21,637 bases of DNA, from the IMG/VR virus record IMGVR_UViG_3300027861_002514, positions 1 through 21,637 of that record; one strand, written 5' to 3'. This DNA is from a virus. This document shows, in pieces, positions 1-8,674 of the stretch. The notes under the pieces were generated by a model that saw only the letters and a list, made by a program, of their open reading frames with translations, was not told the origin of the DNA and ran no database searches. The translations under genes were made by a program, and so were the position numbers. Position 1 is the stretch's first letter. Each line of letters begins with the position of its first letter.

Positions 1-268
1 CGCCTGTGCGAGTCCATGGACAGGATACCTGGCTGTCGTCCACGACTCCGTGACTGCAGCCATCCCAGTTCATGCCGGTGTTCGTGTCGCCGCACATGTG
101 AAGCGGATACAGCTTGCCGTCAATGGTAGCCATCAACAGCTCAGAGTTTATGTAGTAGGCATTTGTCCTACTGAAGCACTCCGCTGGATCCGTGGGGTCG
201 ACAGGGATGATGTACCCTTCAAGGGAAGTTGATCCTTCCTGCCCTGTCGAATCTGTATTAATCGGCAT
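1..268 (-). CDS. Unrecognised tail-region protein, N-terminal part (runs off left edge)
   Basis: An open frame of 89 codons starts with ATG at 268 and continues past base 1, so the C-terminus is missing. The start lies one base after the TAG stop of the upstream gene, as expected for translational coupling. The protein begins MPINTDSTGQEG and contains four cysteines in its second half, in the contexts HMCGD, DGCSH, VSCPW and, earlier, AECFS. No domain was recognised. Its position, third after the tape measure gene, is where distal tail, baseplate or fibre genes usually lie, so a virion tail role is inferred from context only. Confidence 0.6.
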   Translation of the reverse strand, partial: MPINTDSTGQEGSTSLEGYIIPVDPTDPAECFSRTNAYYINSELLMATIDGKLYPLHMCGDTNTGMNWDGCSHGVVDDSQVSCPWTRTG

Positions 269-269
269 G

Positions 270-839
270 CTAAGCTGTTCCCGTTCCAGTTGAGCAGTCA
301 TCCTCAAAGCTGCGATTCACGATCTCAACAGTGTATGTTGAGCAGTCCTGATCACAGATTGCCGTAACAATGCCGTGCTTCAGGGTAGCTGACCCGCCCA
401 TGTTGGTGACCCACCACTGCCCTGACCACTTAGTCACCCAGATGAAGTCGTCGACTGCAACCGAAACAGCAGGTGATGCAGCTGCGTAAAGGATTCGATC
501 AGCAGCGTCGACCTCTGCCAGGTCCTGTGATCCCACGGCCTCATTAAACACTGCGTCGATCAGTTCAGCCTTAACCACATTAACCTTACCAGCAGCCCCG
601 AACGTGCCAGAGCCAGGCGTCCCGATATCCAAGACCTTGACGAGTCGCATGTCGGGCCCCGGCAACTGGCGAGGATTGAAATTCCCCGCCCCATTGTTGA
701 TCCCCGGCTGCCCGATCGTCTTCTGTGCTATCTGCGAGATCGAGTCCGTGACATTGTTCAGGAACTTGTGATCCAACGCCTTCTTGGCCGGATCGCCAGC
801 GTTGAATTGCGGGAATATGTTCTCAGGTTTATTTGCCAT
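270..839 (-). CDS. Unrecognised post-tape-measure tail-region protein (189 aa)
   Basis: The ATG overlaps the stop of the preceding gene in a TAATG junction, so the two are translationally coupled. The N-terminal third is polar and Gly/Pro/Asn-rich, with a short helical stretch near residues 20-40. The remainder alternates hydrophobic and polar residues like a beta-rich domain, and includes a tryptophan-rich piece (WVTKWSGQWWVTNMGG). The C-terminal part has three cysteines (AICDQDCST and EDDCST). No signal peptide or membrane segment is evident. I do not recognise the family. Position in the tail operon suggests a structural or adsorption-apparatus protein. Confidence 0.65.
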   Translation of the reverse strand: MANKPENIFPQFNAGDPAKKALDHKFLNNVTDSISQIAQKTIGQPGINNGAGNFNPRQLPGPDMRLVKVLDIGTPGSGTFGAAGKVNVVKAELIDAVFNEAVGSQDLAEVDAADRILYAAASPAVSVAVDDFIWVTKWSGQWWVTNMGGSATLKHGIVTAICDQDCSTYTVEIVNRSFEDDCSTGTGTA

Positions 840-1846
840 TATTGCACGAACAGGGCTGTTAGATCAGCCTTCCTAAAGATTGCGGTTTCTGCGTCATAGA
901 CAAGAGGGTCAGCACCAGTTCCAGTTCCGCCATTTGGGTCAGATGAATGCAGTCTGCGGAATCCACTGGTCTTTGTGTTAACTCCGTCCTTGTCTTCTGA
1001 TTCTTCCTGCTTGTAGAAATGGTTCCATCCACCGAACTCCGTAGCGTGCCCGTCTACCCCATCAGCAATAATGCTTCCGCCGAGAGAGTCTTTGCAAAGC
1101 TCGTCCACTCTTCGTTCCGAGAAGCGGTATCCGATCTCCCATACCCGCGTCCCGTCACTCATGATATCAGGCACTGCCGTGAATCCAAGGTATAGTAACG
1201 TCTCTTCGAACATTGTGCCAGTTTGGAAGGGCCCAAGGTCGTCATCGTTCACTTTCCCGACCAACTCTCGCATGTCAGACCATGGCGGATTAAGGACCCG
1301 TCGCCAAGTCACGTTGTGTTCAATCGTTGTGACGACCTTGCTGGCAGTGACATTCGTGCCTTTGGCGGACGTGTTGTCGGACCACCACAGGGAGTCGTTC
1401 GCGAGAGTAATTACCTCGCCGCCGGACGAGAGCTGATGCGTGATCCCAGAAACTTCTGTTGAGCCGTCTGGGGTGTCAGGGCTGTCGCTGGACTCGTTCG
1501 GAAACTCAACTTGCAGGGAGCTGTAAGTAATCGTGAGCCAAGCGAGCTCATATTTCGGAATCTTGAAGTCTGAGTCGAAAGCTGATGCAACTGGAGTACC
1601 AGCCTGGTTTACAAGAGCCTGCTCATCACCCACAGGGCGAAACTCACAGGACTGACAACGATAGATCCCAAACAGAGGATCCACTGGATTGGCACCAACG
1701 CCGGCTGCAGTACTGGAAGGGAACAATTCATCCAACTTGGAGCCAAGATTCGCCCACGGAATGGTCCCCGACACCGTAATTGTGCCCTGCTCAGCGTTGA
1801 TGTTTCCGTTCGGCGAGCCCGCCTGGACATTTACTGCAACTGCCAT
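839..1846 (-). CDS. Unrecognised tail protein directly downstream of tape measure (335 aa)
   Basis: This is the first gene after the tape measure, where distal tail proteins are normally encoded. The start has an AAGGA-type ribosome site (AAGGACGG) about 8 bases upstream. The sequence is Ser/Thr/Gly/Asp-rich and beta-like. It has a possible CxxC pair near residue 64 (YRCQSCEF), a central aromatic stretch (WRRVLNPPWSDMRELVGKV) and a C-terminal region with WEIGYRFSERR and GGWNHFYKQ. No enzymatic motif was seen. A distal-tail or hub role is inferred from gene order only; no family was recognised. Confidence 0.7.
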   Translation of the reverse strand: MAVAVNVQAGSPNGNINAEQGTITVSGTIPWANLGSKLDELFPSSTAAGVGANPVDPLFGIYRCQSCEFRPVGDEQALVNQAGTPVASAFDSDFKIPKYELAWLTITYSSLQVEFPNESSDSPDTPDGSTEVSGITHQLSSGGEVITLANDSLWWSDNTSAKGTNVTASKVVTTIEHNVTWRRVLNPPWSDMRELVGKVNDDDLGPFQTGTMFEETLLYLGFTAVPDIMSDGTRVWEIGYRFSERRVDELCKDSLGGSIIADGVDGHATEFGGWNHFYKQEESEDKDGVNTKTSGFRRLHSSDPNGGTGTGADPLVYDAETAIFRKADLTALFVQ

Positions 1847-1861
1847 ATCAACCGTCCTTGG

Positions 1862-4800
1862 TTATGAAATTACGAGCCCGCCAGAGTTCGCTCGTCGCTT
1901 GAAGAATGTGAGCATTTCAGAAAGAGTCTCAGACGAAGCCTGCTGGTACTTCACAGACTCGGCGTTAGCTTTCTCAGCTTGAACATCCGAATTGGTATTC
2001 ACATTGCTGGTAAGCGACTCCAAAACTTGCAATGCATCACTGGTCGCTTCTTCGCTACCGCTTGAATTAAAGAAATCGACTGCAGCCTGTTGTTCTGCAT
2101 GAGTGCCAACCGTGTTAATGTCTATCACATCCGCAATTGCGGCTTCGTCGATGGCAGTGTTGCTAGCGATCATGTTAGAATCAGCAGCACCATCCAAACC
2201 AGCAAATGCCTGGATCCCGTCATTGATCTGCTGAAGCAAGTCTCTCTGCTCTTTCTGCAGGTCAAACTCTTTGTCGTCGCCCTTCAAGGAGTTCTGGATT
2301 GTACTGTGTAGAGACTCGATCCCCACAGTACTAGTGTCAGCTTGCAGGTCTCTCTTGTCTGCGTCGCCAATCTTTCTCTTTGTTAACTCGAAGAACGGAA
2401 TCAGACTATCGTCATCCTGGTCTGCTGAACGCCTAACTTGATCGATCAGGTCGTCAAGACGTTTCTTCTCTCGGTCGTTAGCCTCTTCCTGAGTTTCCCC
2501 GAGTTTTCGCTCCACTTTGCCGCTGAAGGACATGATCGAATCGCTGATTCTTCGCATCGTCTCGGACATGTTCTCTTTGTCGAACTGAGCGTCCGGACCA
2601 AGAACTTTTTCCCTGTCTTCCTTCCGTTGCTCGAACGTGTCGATCCGGCTTGCGAACGAACCTGAGATTCCGGAGCGATCCGGCTTAATCTTCATGAACT
2701 CAGATTCGAACTCGTCCATCTTACTGAGGACCATGTCGTAGACTGCATCGAGGGGTCCGCCACCTGCTCCTCTGGATGCGGCAATCTCCGCCCGGGCACG
2801 ATCATTGGCCTGCTTCTGGTTCTCGCCAAACTCCCTGCTTGCTTTTCCAGAGTGCCCTTCAGCCAACGCCCCAGCAGACCGAATAGACTGCTCGACAAGA
2901 CGCTTATGCATCTCAGGAGTGAGAACGCCTGCGTTGCTCAACATCTGAAGTTTGTCGGCGAGGGATGACCTAACTCCCTGCAGAGATGTAGAGAACTTCG
3001 TAAGCCCAGACGGAAGCTTTAAGGCTTCATGAGTGATAGTCTTGAATGCATTCAAGAGTTCATTTAGAATTGCCTTCTCATTACTAAGTGCTGCCTGTGC
3101 CGCCTCGTTCTCAGTGCCAATCGTATTATCAACCCGATCCTGGGCGACGTCAATTCGATCTCTTGCCGCCGAGATATCAGAAGTTAAAGACGTAGCTTGT
3201 GCCGCTCCCTGGTCAAAAGACTTGAACTTCATCAATGAGACAGTCTCATTGACGTAGTTGCCTATTGAGATCTGAAGATTCTTAAATAGCTTAGCCTGTC
3301 TAGCTTTTTCGTTGTCGAGTTCATTTTGTGCCTTTTCGATTTCATTCCTAGCGTCCTGCACGAGTTTTGCGTCGGTACCTAAAGCCTCAGCAAGATTCAG
3401 CTGCCCCTCGGTCGTGCTAAGGTCAGCATTTACGATCATCGACTTAATTCTCTCGTATTCCCTCTCTATTTCCCTGTGAGAGCCTCGTCTTTCTTCGATA
3501 TTAGTCCCCCGGAGCCCGGTTCCTTGCCTGGCCAGTTCCCTCATTGCGGAACCTTCTCTGGCGGACCCGGAATCCTCTTCTCTCTTCTCTTTAACAATTC
3601 GCTTGATGTCGAAGGTGAATTGAGTCTTTGCTGTAGACCATATTTTGCCAAACACATCTACCATGGCATCGCCTCGCTCCCTCCAGAAGCCTGCCTCTGG
3701 GGAAAACTCAGATGCCTCAAAAACAGACCTGGCAAGAGCCTCTCCTTTTCTGCTCGCATCAGTGGATTCAGCTGCTGAGTCCCCAGCGTTTGAGATGCTT
3801 TTTCTGATGCTGCCTATTCGTGCACGGAAGTCAGATTGGCCAGCCCCCAAGATCTCCTCAGACACCTCTCGAGACATCTTCCTAGCCCTTGCCATCCTGT
3901 CTATTGAAGAGGCTAGCTTTTCCATTTTCTCTTCAGTTGTCTCAGCTTCAATGCCAAGACTTTTGACTGCATCTGCCAGTCCTATCATAGCAATGGTGCC
4001 GAGGGCGCCAATAAGTGCTCCGCCTGTAGTTCCAGTAGCTGCCGCAAGAGAGGCCATGTTATTCGCTGACGCCCGCAAAGCGCCGCTTAGGCCGGTCTGT
4101 CCGATAACCTGCACAAAGTCTTGAACTCCATAAGAGGCTTGCTGCATCATGAAGTTGAAGCGACGGGACGTCTGAGCTCCCTCATGAAGCCTGCCATTTA
4201 CTCCGTTCTGTGCATTCTTGAGCTTGTTTAGCGATGCGAATTCTATTTCTAACTGGGCGTTTAGTGACTTGAGTTCATTTCTCTCTCTCTTAGTAAGCTC
4301 AATTCCTTTAGCCTCTTTGATAGACAGCCCTGATCGGCTTGCCGTCAGCGATCTGATCTTTTCTTCTTTTCTTGACATCTCCTTGCTGAGCTTGAACTCA
4401 GCATCCTTCAGGGTCACGGCACTGCTAAGCAGCTTCTGTTCAGTCGTGAGTCTCTCTTTCTCTGCGGCAGAGAGGGTTTTGTCATTCTTGATCAGTTTGT
4501 CTATCTCGATCGACCGAGTCCTCAAGGCGTCCAGCTCAGCCTGCTGAGTAACTTCCCCCTGCCCTAGTCCTTCGTTTCTTGACCTGAAGTCCGCATCAAA
4601 GAGCGTGTCCTCTGCGTTGGAAATACCTTGCTTGCCGGCCTGGTTGCGAGCCACGTCAGATCTGAATTGCTCTTTTGTTATGTCACCAGCAGACAGCCTC
4701 TTAGCCGCCAGTCGCATTGCGTCGTCAATCTTGGCCTCTCGCACGCCAGTAGCGGCCTTGCGAAGTGCTGCGGCAATTTCCTGTGCAGCAAGGCTGATCT

Positions 4801-5746
4801 CTTGAGACTTGCCAATGTCACTCAGTTGTTCATTGGATTCGATCTCGCCAATTCGCCGACCCATCAATTCTGAAGGGTTTGCTGCGAGGAAGTCGCGATT
4901 CGACTGCCTGCCCAAAGACGCCTCTCTTCGCTGACTGGCGGCATCTATGTCTCTGAGGTTTCCACGAATTCCTGACTTCTCATCGGGAGTCAACTTGCGG
5001 GATATCCTCAAGGCGGCATTATATTCTTCGGCACTCTGGGCAGTTTTATCCAGCTCGTCCGCCATTACTCTGATCTTAGAAATAAAAGAATTCAACTCCT
5101 TGGACGATGCGTCTTTAGTGTCTGGCATCACAACATTGTCTACAATGTCACGAAACTCCTGGGCAGCCATTCGCATACCGTCAGAGGTACCGCCAACCCC
5201 GACACCCTTGATGTTCTCAGCAATGAAGTTTGCAGTTCCTCTCGATTTATTGAAGCCACCCTTTGCGATAGATAATTGGTCGCTGTTTACGCCAAAGTCC
5301 GCCAGAGAGCTTTGCATCTCGAGAATTGTAGATCGACGAGACTGCATGGCGTCTCGATTAGCCTTGAGTAGTGTTGGAGAAACCGAAGCTGCCTCTTGAC
5401 TTCGGCGAGAAAGCTGCAAATCAGAAAAAGACTTAGTCCTGCTTAGCTGGGACTCGCGGTCGCCCATCATTGCACTTCTGACATTGTTGGCTGCAGGAGT
5501 GCCTGAAGGTGACCTATGCAACGCTCTCTGTTGCGCAATTAACCGAGCAACTTGCCGATTCATATCCTTCATTAAGGATATGTCCCTCAGAAGGCCTTTT
5601 GAGAAAGGCCCCTGACTAGTCTTTGTCTCAGCTCCACTTAACATACCAAGGATTCGATCAATAGAACCCTTAGCTTCTCCCTCAAGAGACTTCAAGCCTT
5701 CAGCGGAGAACAAGATGTGAGCATCGGCTACTTTGCGACTTGGCAT
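1862..5746 (-). CDS. Tape measure protein
   Basis: At 1294 residues this is by far the largest gene and lies after the tail tube and chaperone-position genes, the standard place for a tape measure. The protein is dominated by charged, Ala/Glu/Lys/Arg/Ser-rich helical sequence. A hydrophobic Gly/Ala segment sits at about residues 530-600, opening with MMQQASYGVQDFVQVIGQ and followed by a GALIGALGTIAMIGLADAV stretch, as tape measures usually have. Tape measures set tail length and help deliver DNA. At roughly 0.15 nm per residue the length implies a tail near 190 nm (inference). I saw no lytic transglycosylase or peptidase motif. ATG start with AAAGGA upstream. Confidence 0.9.
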   Translation of the reverse strand: MPSRKVADAHILFSAEGLKSLEGEAKGSIDRILGMLSGAETKTSQGPFSKGLLRDISLMKDMNRQVARLIAQQRALHRSPSGTPAANNVRSAMMGDRESQLSRTKSFSDLQLSRRSQEAASVSPTLLKANRDAMQSRRSTILEMQSSLADFGVNSDQLSIAKGGFNKSRGTANFIAENIKGVGVGGTSDGMRMAAQEFRDIVDNVVMPDTKDASSKELNSFISKIRVMADELDKTAQSAEEYNAALRISRKLTPDEKSGIRGNLRDIDAASQRREASLGRQSNRDFLAANPSELMGRRIGEIESNEQLSDIGKSQEISLAAQEIAAALRKAATGVREAKIDDAMRLAAKRLSAGDITKEQFRSDVARNQAGKQGISNAEDTLFDADFRSRNEGLGQGEVTQQAELDALRTRSIEIDKLIKNDKTLSAAEKERLTTEQKLLSSAVTLKDAEFKLSKEMSRKEEKIRSLTASRSGLSIKEAKGIELTKRERNELKSLNAQLEIEFASLNKLKNAQNGVNGRLHEGAQTSRRFNFMMQQASYGVQDFVQVIGQTGLSGALRASANNMASLAAATGTTGGALIGALGTIAMIGLADAVKSLGIEAETTEEKMEKLASSIDRMARARKMSREVSEEILGAGQSDFRARIGSIRKSISNAGDSAAESTDASRKGEALARSVFEASEFSPEAGFWRERGDAMVDVFGKIWSTAKTQFTFDIKRIVKEKREEDSGSAREGSAMRELARQGTGLRGTNIEERRGSHREIEREYERIKSMIVNADLSTTEGQLNLAEALGTDAKLVQDARNEIEKAQNELDNEKARQAKLFKNLQISIGNYVNETVSLMKFKSFDQGAAQATSLTSDISAARDRIDVAQDRVDNTIGTENEAAQAALSNEKAILNELLNAFKTITHEALKLPSGLTKFSTSLQGVRSSLADKLQMLSNAGVLTPEMHKRLVEQSIRSAGALAEGHSGKASREFGENQKQANDRARAEIAASRGAGGGPLDAVYDMVLSKMDEFESEFMKIKPDRSGISGSFASRIDTFEQRKEDREKVLGPDAQFDKENMSETMRRISDSIMSFSGKVERKLGETQEEANDREKKRLDDLIDQVRRSADQDDDSLIPFFELTKRKIGDADKRDLQADTSTVGIESLHSTIQNSLKGDDKEFDLQKEQRDLLQQINDGIQAFAGLDGAADSNMIASNTAIDEAAIADVIDINTVGTHAEQQAAVDFFNSSGSEEATSDALQVLESLTSNVNTNSDVQAEKANAESVKYQQASSETLSEMLTFFKRRANSGGLVIS

Positions 5747-5757
5747 GAGCTAATCCT

Positions 5758-6285
5758 TTAGCTGTCTTTAGTCTCTTCCTGACTATCAAGCCATGCAAGG
5801 TAAGCGTCTATCGACTCCTTATCGGAGTTCAATGCTCGGTGAATGTCTTCAACCGTGCTCTTCTTGACTGCCTCGATGATGTCATTGTAGCGGCTGCCCT
5901 GCAGAGAGGGACCCCAATAGTCTCGCAGCACTGCCATATTCTCTTCGTCCAGTCGATCGTGCAGTTTCTCGACCTTTGCCTTCTCAATATCGCTGTTTTC
6001 CGCCTTCAGGGACGACTCAAAAGCATAATAGAAGCCCTCTGGCGTGAGCAGCCACTGGTTCACGTCCTCATCGCTGACAATCACACCAGACATATAGGCG
6101 TCAATCGCAGAACTCACTTGTGTTGAGATCGACACCGGATCCACCGGCAGGTCTGAGATTGCATTCTTGAACGCAACGTGCCGATGCTCTCGAATGAACT
6201 CGACACACTTCAGGCGAAAGCCTCGGCCGATGAATCCGAATTTGACGTCTTCATCCATGATCTTCGCGGTTACAGAATCTTCCAT
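5758..6285 (-). CDS. Putative tail assembly chaperone (second gene, 175 aa)
   Basis: This soluble, acidic, helical protein lies just before the tape measure gene, the usual position of the gpT-type half of tail assembly chaperones, which bind the tape measure and recruit tube subunits. The start has an AAGGGAAG ribosome site. It begins 11 bases after the previous stop. The C-terminal half (FYYAFESSLKAENSD, then YWGPSLQG) is charged and helical. No family motif was recognised, so the call rests on synteny. Unlike the lambda G/GT arrangement, the two genes do not overlap and I found no slippery heptamer at the junction. Confidence 0.45.
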   Translation of the reverse strand: MEDSVTAKIMDEDVKFGFIGRGFRLKCVEFIREHRHVAFKNAISDLPVDPVSISTQVSSAIDAYMSGVIVSDEDVNQWLLTPEGFYYAFESSLKAENSDIEKAKVEKLHDRLDEENMAVLRDYWGPSLQGSRYNDIIEAVKKSTVEDIHRALNSDKESIDAYLAWLDSQEETKDS

Positions 6286-6295
6286 GGTTCTTCCC

Positions 6296-7057
6296 TTAGC
6301 TAATGAGGCCGCTCGTCAACGAGTATCCATTGACTAGATTAACGGCCATTTCGTGATACGGTTTCGTGTAAGTAGCTTTCATACGTCGAACACCAGGGTT
6401 ATTTGGTCTCGACGCCAGATTCTTCTCTTCATCGATGTCGTGGGCTGCCTTCTCGCTATCTCCGATAACAAGCGATATTTGACCCAGTGTCATATCTGCG
6501 ACCTGCTCAAGGGTGTATCCGAACGGCTCCTTGAACAGCGTCGAAAAAAGACCCTTCTTGGAGATCAGGTAGTTGTCTTTATGGGCGACCTCTGATCGGG
6601 CAAGCCCGTATATCTTGTAGAGCCGAGACATGTCTGACTCGCCGGTTGCGTTCTCGATAGCGAACTTAATCCGAGACTCCCATTGCTCGTCTCGATCGGT
6701 TTCCTTCAAGTAAATCTCACGAGACTCGTCCAGGTCAAGACCACAGTGTCGAACAGACTGCCAGAACGAATAAACCCTGCCCTCAAGCGTCGAATAGAAT
6801 CGATGAATGTCTTCCCCATTGCATCCAATCCATCGGAATCTGATCTTCTGTAAGGTCGATTCGATAATAGCAATCGCATCAGCCTTAGTTTGCCCGACAA
6901 CAGACTGTCTCAAGTAGGAGAACACGTCTCCTCGCATGAACATAATCTGAGCTTCAACCTCGCCCAGATGCCTGAGTGTACGACCTCTCAATTGATACGA
7001 TCTTCCGCCAGCCTGGATCACAGGGCCGGCGTTGCAAAGAACTGCTAATCCACTCAT
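6296..7057 (-). CDS. Putative tail assembly chaperone (first gene, 253 aa)
   Basis: First gene after the tail tube terminator and before the second chaperone candidate. It has a strong GGGAAGGGAG ribosome site. The N-terminus (residues 1-40) is short and beta-like (VIQAGGRSYQLRGRTLRHLGEVEAQ), a pattern seen at the start of several phage tail chaperone or tail-adaptor families. The rest is helical, with YLISKKGLFSTLFKEPFGY and a late EQVADMTLGQISLVIG segment. No catalytic motif. A role in tube and tape measure assembly is inferred from position. A promoter-like sequence precedes it, so it may be transcribed separately from the upstream head genes. Confidence 0.45.
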   Translation of the reverse strand: MSGLAVLCNAGPVIQAGGRSYQLRGRTLRHLGEVEAQIMFMRGDVFSYLRQSVVGQTKADAIAIIESTLQKIRFRWIGCNGEDIHRFYSTLEGRVYSFWQSVRHCGLDLDESREIYLKETDRDEQWESRIKFAIENATGESDMSRLYKIYGLARSEVAHKDNYLISKKGLFSTLFKEPFGYTLEQVADMTLGQISLVIGDSEKAAHDIDEEKNLASRPNNPGVRRMKATYTKPYHEMAVNLVNGYSLTSGLIS

Positions 7058-7076
7058 GACTCTCCCTTCCCAGAGC

Positions 7077-7105
7077 CATGATTACAAAGTTAGATTGCAG
7101 GTCAA
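7077..7105 (-). promoter_or_regulatory. Promoter-like sequence before the chaperone/tape measure genes
   Basis: On the - strand a TTGACC box (7105-7100) is followed after 16 bases by AATCAT (7083-7078), with TG one base before it as in an extended -10. It lies between the tail tube terminator and the ATG at 7057, so it could restart transcription for the tape measure segment. The GTAATCAT core is shared with the promoter candidate at 17343-17372. Match to the sigma-70 consensus is partial. Confidence 0.35.
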
Positions 7106-7109
7106 CACG

Positions 7110-7144
7110 AAAAAAGCGGAGCACGATTTAACGTACTCCGCTTT
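7110..7144 (-). terminator. Rho-independent terminator after tail tube gene
   Basis: Read leftward, a 13-bp stem (7144-7132 with 7125-7113, one T-G wobble) closes a 6-base loop and is followed by a run of six T (7115-7110, partly within the stem). It stands 18 bases after the tail tube stop. This is a textbook intrinsic terminator. It would set high tube expression apart from the downstream chaperone and tape measure genes. Confidence 0.85.
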
Positions 7145-7162
7145 GGTTTGCGTTCGCTCTGG

Positions 7163-7549
7163 TTATGTAGTCAGAGTTCCGGTCCAAGCTCCGTCAGTCA
7201 TGAATGGCACAGAGACTCGCTCTACAGTACCCTCACGATTGATGGTAGTTTGAATCTGACCGATCCGAGCATTGCCAGTAGCGGTATCGCCGCCGGTAGC
7301 TGCGTAGAAGGTCAATGCGACCAGTTCGCCAGATTCCGCGATGCTCGTAAACAGAGCCGCGTCATCCATGACCAGGTTCAGCGTACCCGAGCCTCGCTTG
7401 GCGGTAGCGACCGTGCTACTCGCACCGGCACCGTCCACACAGAAGAACTCTTCGTTCGGTGAACCGTAGGTCAGGTCACAGTCTGTAAGGCAGAGGATTG
7501 TGCAACTGCCTAAAGTAACGTATCCGTTTAATCCTGAAACAGCTGCCAT
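7163..7549 (-). CDS. Putative major tail tube protein (128 aa)
   Basis: The protein is beta-rich, Gly/Thr-rich and small. It has the pattern seen in siphovirus tube subunits: NGYVTLGS at the N-terminus, then GSGTLNLVMDD, ESGELVALTFYAA, GNARIGQIQTTINREG and a final VSVPFMTDGAW strand. It is followed at once by a strong terminator, fitting a highly made structural protein, and precedes the chaperone and tape measure genes. The ATG at 7549 is preferred over 7555 because the AAAGGAA ribosome site is 8 bases from it and too close to the other. Family assignment is by pattern and synteny. Confidence 0.6.
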   Translation of the reverse strand: MAAVSGLNGYVTLGSCTILCLTDCDLTYGSPNEEFFCVDGAGASSTVATAKRGSGTLNLVMDDAALFTSIAESGELVALTFYAATGGDTATGNARIGQIQTTINREGTVERVSVPFMTDGAWTGTLTT

Positions 7550-7561
7550 TTGCATATTCCT

Positions 7562-8008
7562 TTATGCTGGGACACTATTGTCTTTCTGCCACTCTACCTC
7601 GAACTCGACAGAGCCAAGGAATACATTTTCATCGACAGGCCCAGATTCTCTTCCTGAGTACTGGACTCTGATTACGCTTCCGTTAGAAACAGTGAGCGGA
7701 TCGGTTCCCGCTCGCTCTGAGTTATCATATGTTGACTCTATCAAGTCCAGTGCAGTTTCCAGAGCGGCGGGGTCAGAATGCCACACCTCAAAAGTCACCA
7801 TGTGTTCTCGCAGAGTCTTGCCTACCGTGTGCTCAACAGGAATGTCGCCCTCGACCATGAACTGAGCTCGTGGCAGGTTTTTCGCAGCAATATCTTCTGG
7901 TGTTGAGCCGTACGCGTTTGCACGTGGATGAGTACGAAAAATGGCACAAATAGACGTGTCCAGACTCGCGTCATTCCATCGGTTTAGTATGGCAGCGGTA
8001 ACGCTCAT
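7562..8008 (-). CDS. Putative tail terminator/completion protein (148 aa)
   Basis: Located between the gp10-like gene and the tail tube gene, the usual slot for the protein that caps the tail tube and joins it to the head. The composition fits this group: an N-terminal helix (ILNRWNDASLD), a substrate-like middle with LPRAQFMV, the strand pair REHMVTFEVW, a helix DPAALETALDLIEST, and a final beta strand SVEFEVEWQ. Upstream is an AAGG ribosome site at slightly long spacing. Assignment to the DUF3168/gpU-like group is tentative. Confidence 0.5.
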   Translation of the reverse strand: MSVTAAILNRWNDASLDTSICAIFRTHPRANAYGSTPEDIAAKNLPRAQFMVEGDIPVEHTVGKTLREHMVTFEVWHSDPAALETALDLIESTYDNSERAGTDPLTVSNGSVIRVQYSGRESGPVDENVFLGSVEFEVEWQKDNSVPA

Positions 8009-8019
8009 GTTTTACTGCC

Positions 8020-8673
8020 TTATCTTGATCCACCGACCCCGAAACCACCGGCTCCCGGGACAGCAATTGGTTCTGTGATTTGTTTAGCAATCCAGCCAGC
8101 TTCCGCATCGAAAGCGTCCTGAATTCCACGACGAGCCTTACGACGAATAGGTTTCCTGCTGAGCAAGTAATGCAGGGAGTGCTTTACTCCAGTCTTAGAC
8201 TTGCCCTCTTTCTCGATCCCCAGGAAAGCACGCCGCTTCGCTCCTTTCCCAATGACAATGACCTTCATTTCCTGCCCGCTGGGCTTGAAAGTGCGAGGAC
8301 CCTTGCCGTTGGATGAATGTTTCTTAGCAGCCCAGGAGATCGGTATCGCCAAAGCTTTACTCTTTGGTGCGATAGTCACATCCTCAGAGAGCATCGCAAG
8401 ACGGTGCTTCCGGGGACCAACAGTGACTACCTCAATTGTGTTCTTACCCACGACCTTGCGGACGCGAATTGAATTCATCGCATGCTTGTTGATGTACTTA
8501 GGGTACGTCCCAGGACGAGAGGCATTTCCCTGCCGGCTGGGACGGGAGAACTTTGCACGAATCTTACCTTGGAGCTTCTCTGCAGTGGCCGTGGAGCGAC
8601 GAGCGATAATGTTATCGACCTGCTTCACAAACCCCTTCAGGGTGCTTTTGACTGTAGTTCCAAAGTTGAACAT
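8020..8673 (-). CDS. HK97 gp10-like minor tail/connector protein (217 aa)
   Basis: A strongly basic protein with SRPGTYPKYINKHAMNSIRV near residues 51-70. This resembles the PGxPP...LRxSI segment of HK97 gp10-family proteins that act at the neck or tail completion step, and is followed by an IEVVTVGPRKH stretch similar to the family's VGP motif. The family usually runs about 130-170 residues, so this copy is longer, with a basic insert (KKHSSNGKGPRTFKPSGQ) and a Gly-rich C-terminus. The ATG follows the previous stop by one base, and its AGGAG ribosome site lies in the end of the upstream gene. Confidence 0.6.
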   Translation of the reverse strand: MFNFGTTVKSTLKGFVKQVDNIIARRSTATAEKLQGKIRAKFSRPSRQGNASRPGTYPKYINKHAMNSIRVRKVVGKNTIEVVTVGPRKHRLAMLSEDVTIAPKSKALAIPISWAAKKHSSNGKGPRTFKPSGQEMKVIVIGKGAKRRAFLGIEKEGKSKTGVKHSLHYLLSRKPIRRKARRGIQDAFDAEAGWIAKQITEPIAVPGAGGFGVGGSR

Positions 8674-8674
8674 G

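Noticed and set aside
3645-4124. + strand open frame antisense to the tape measure
   Set aside because: Composition is that of a shadow frame (Ala/Ser/Pro-rich opposite helical coding) and lacks start signals; the same holds for the frames at 4218-4547 and 4947-5399.
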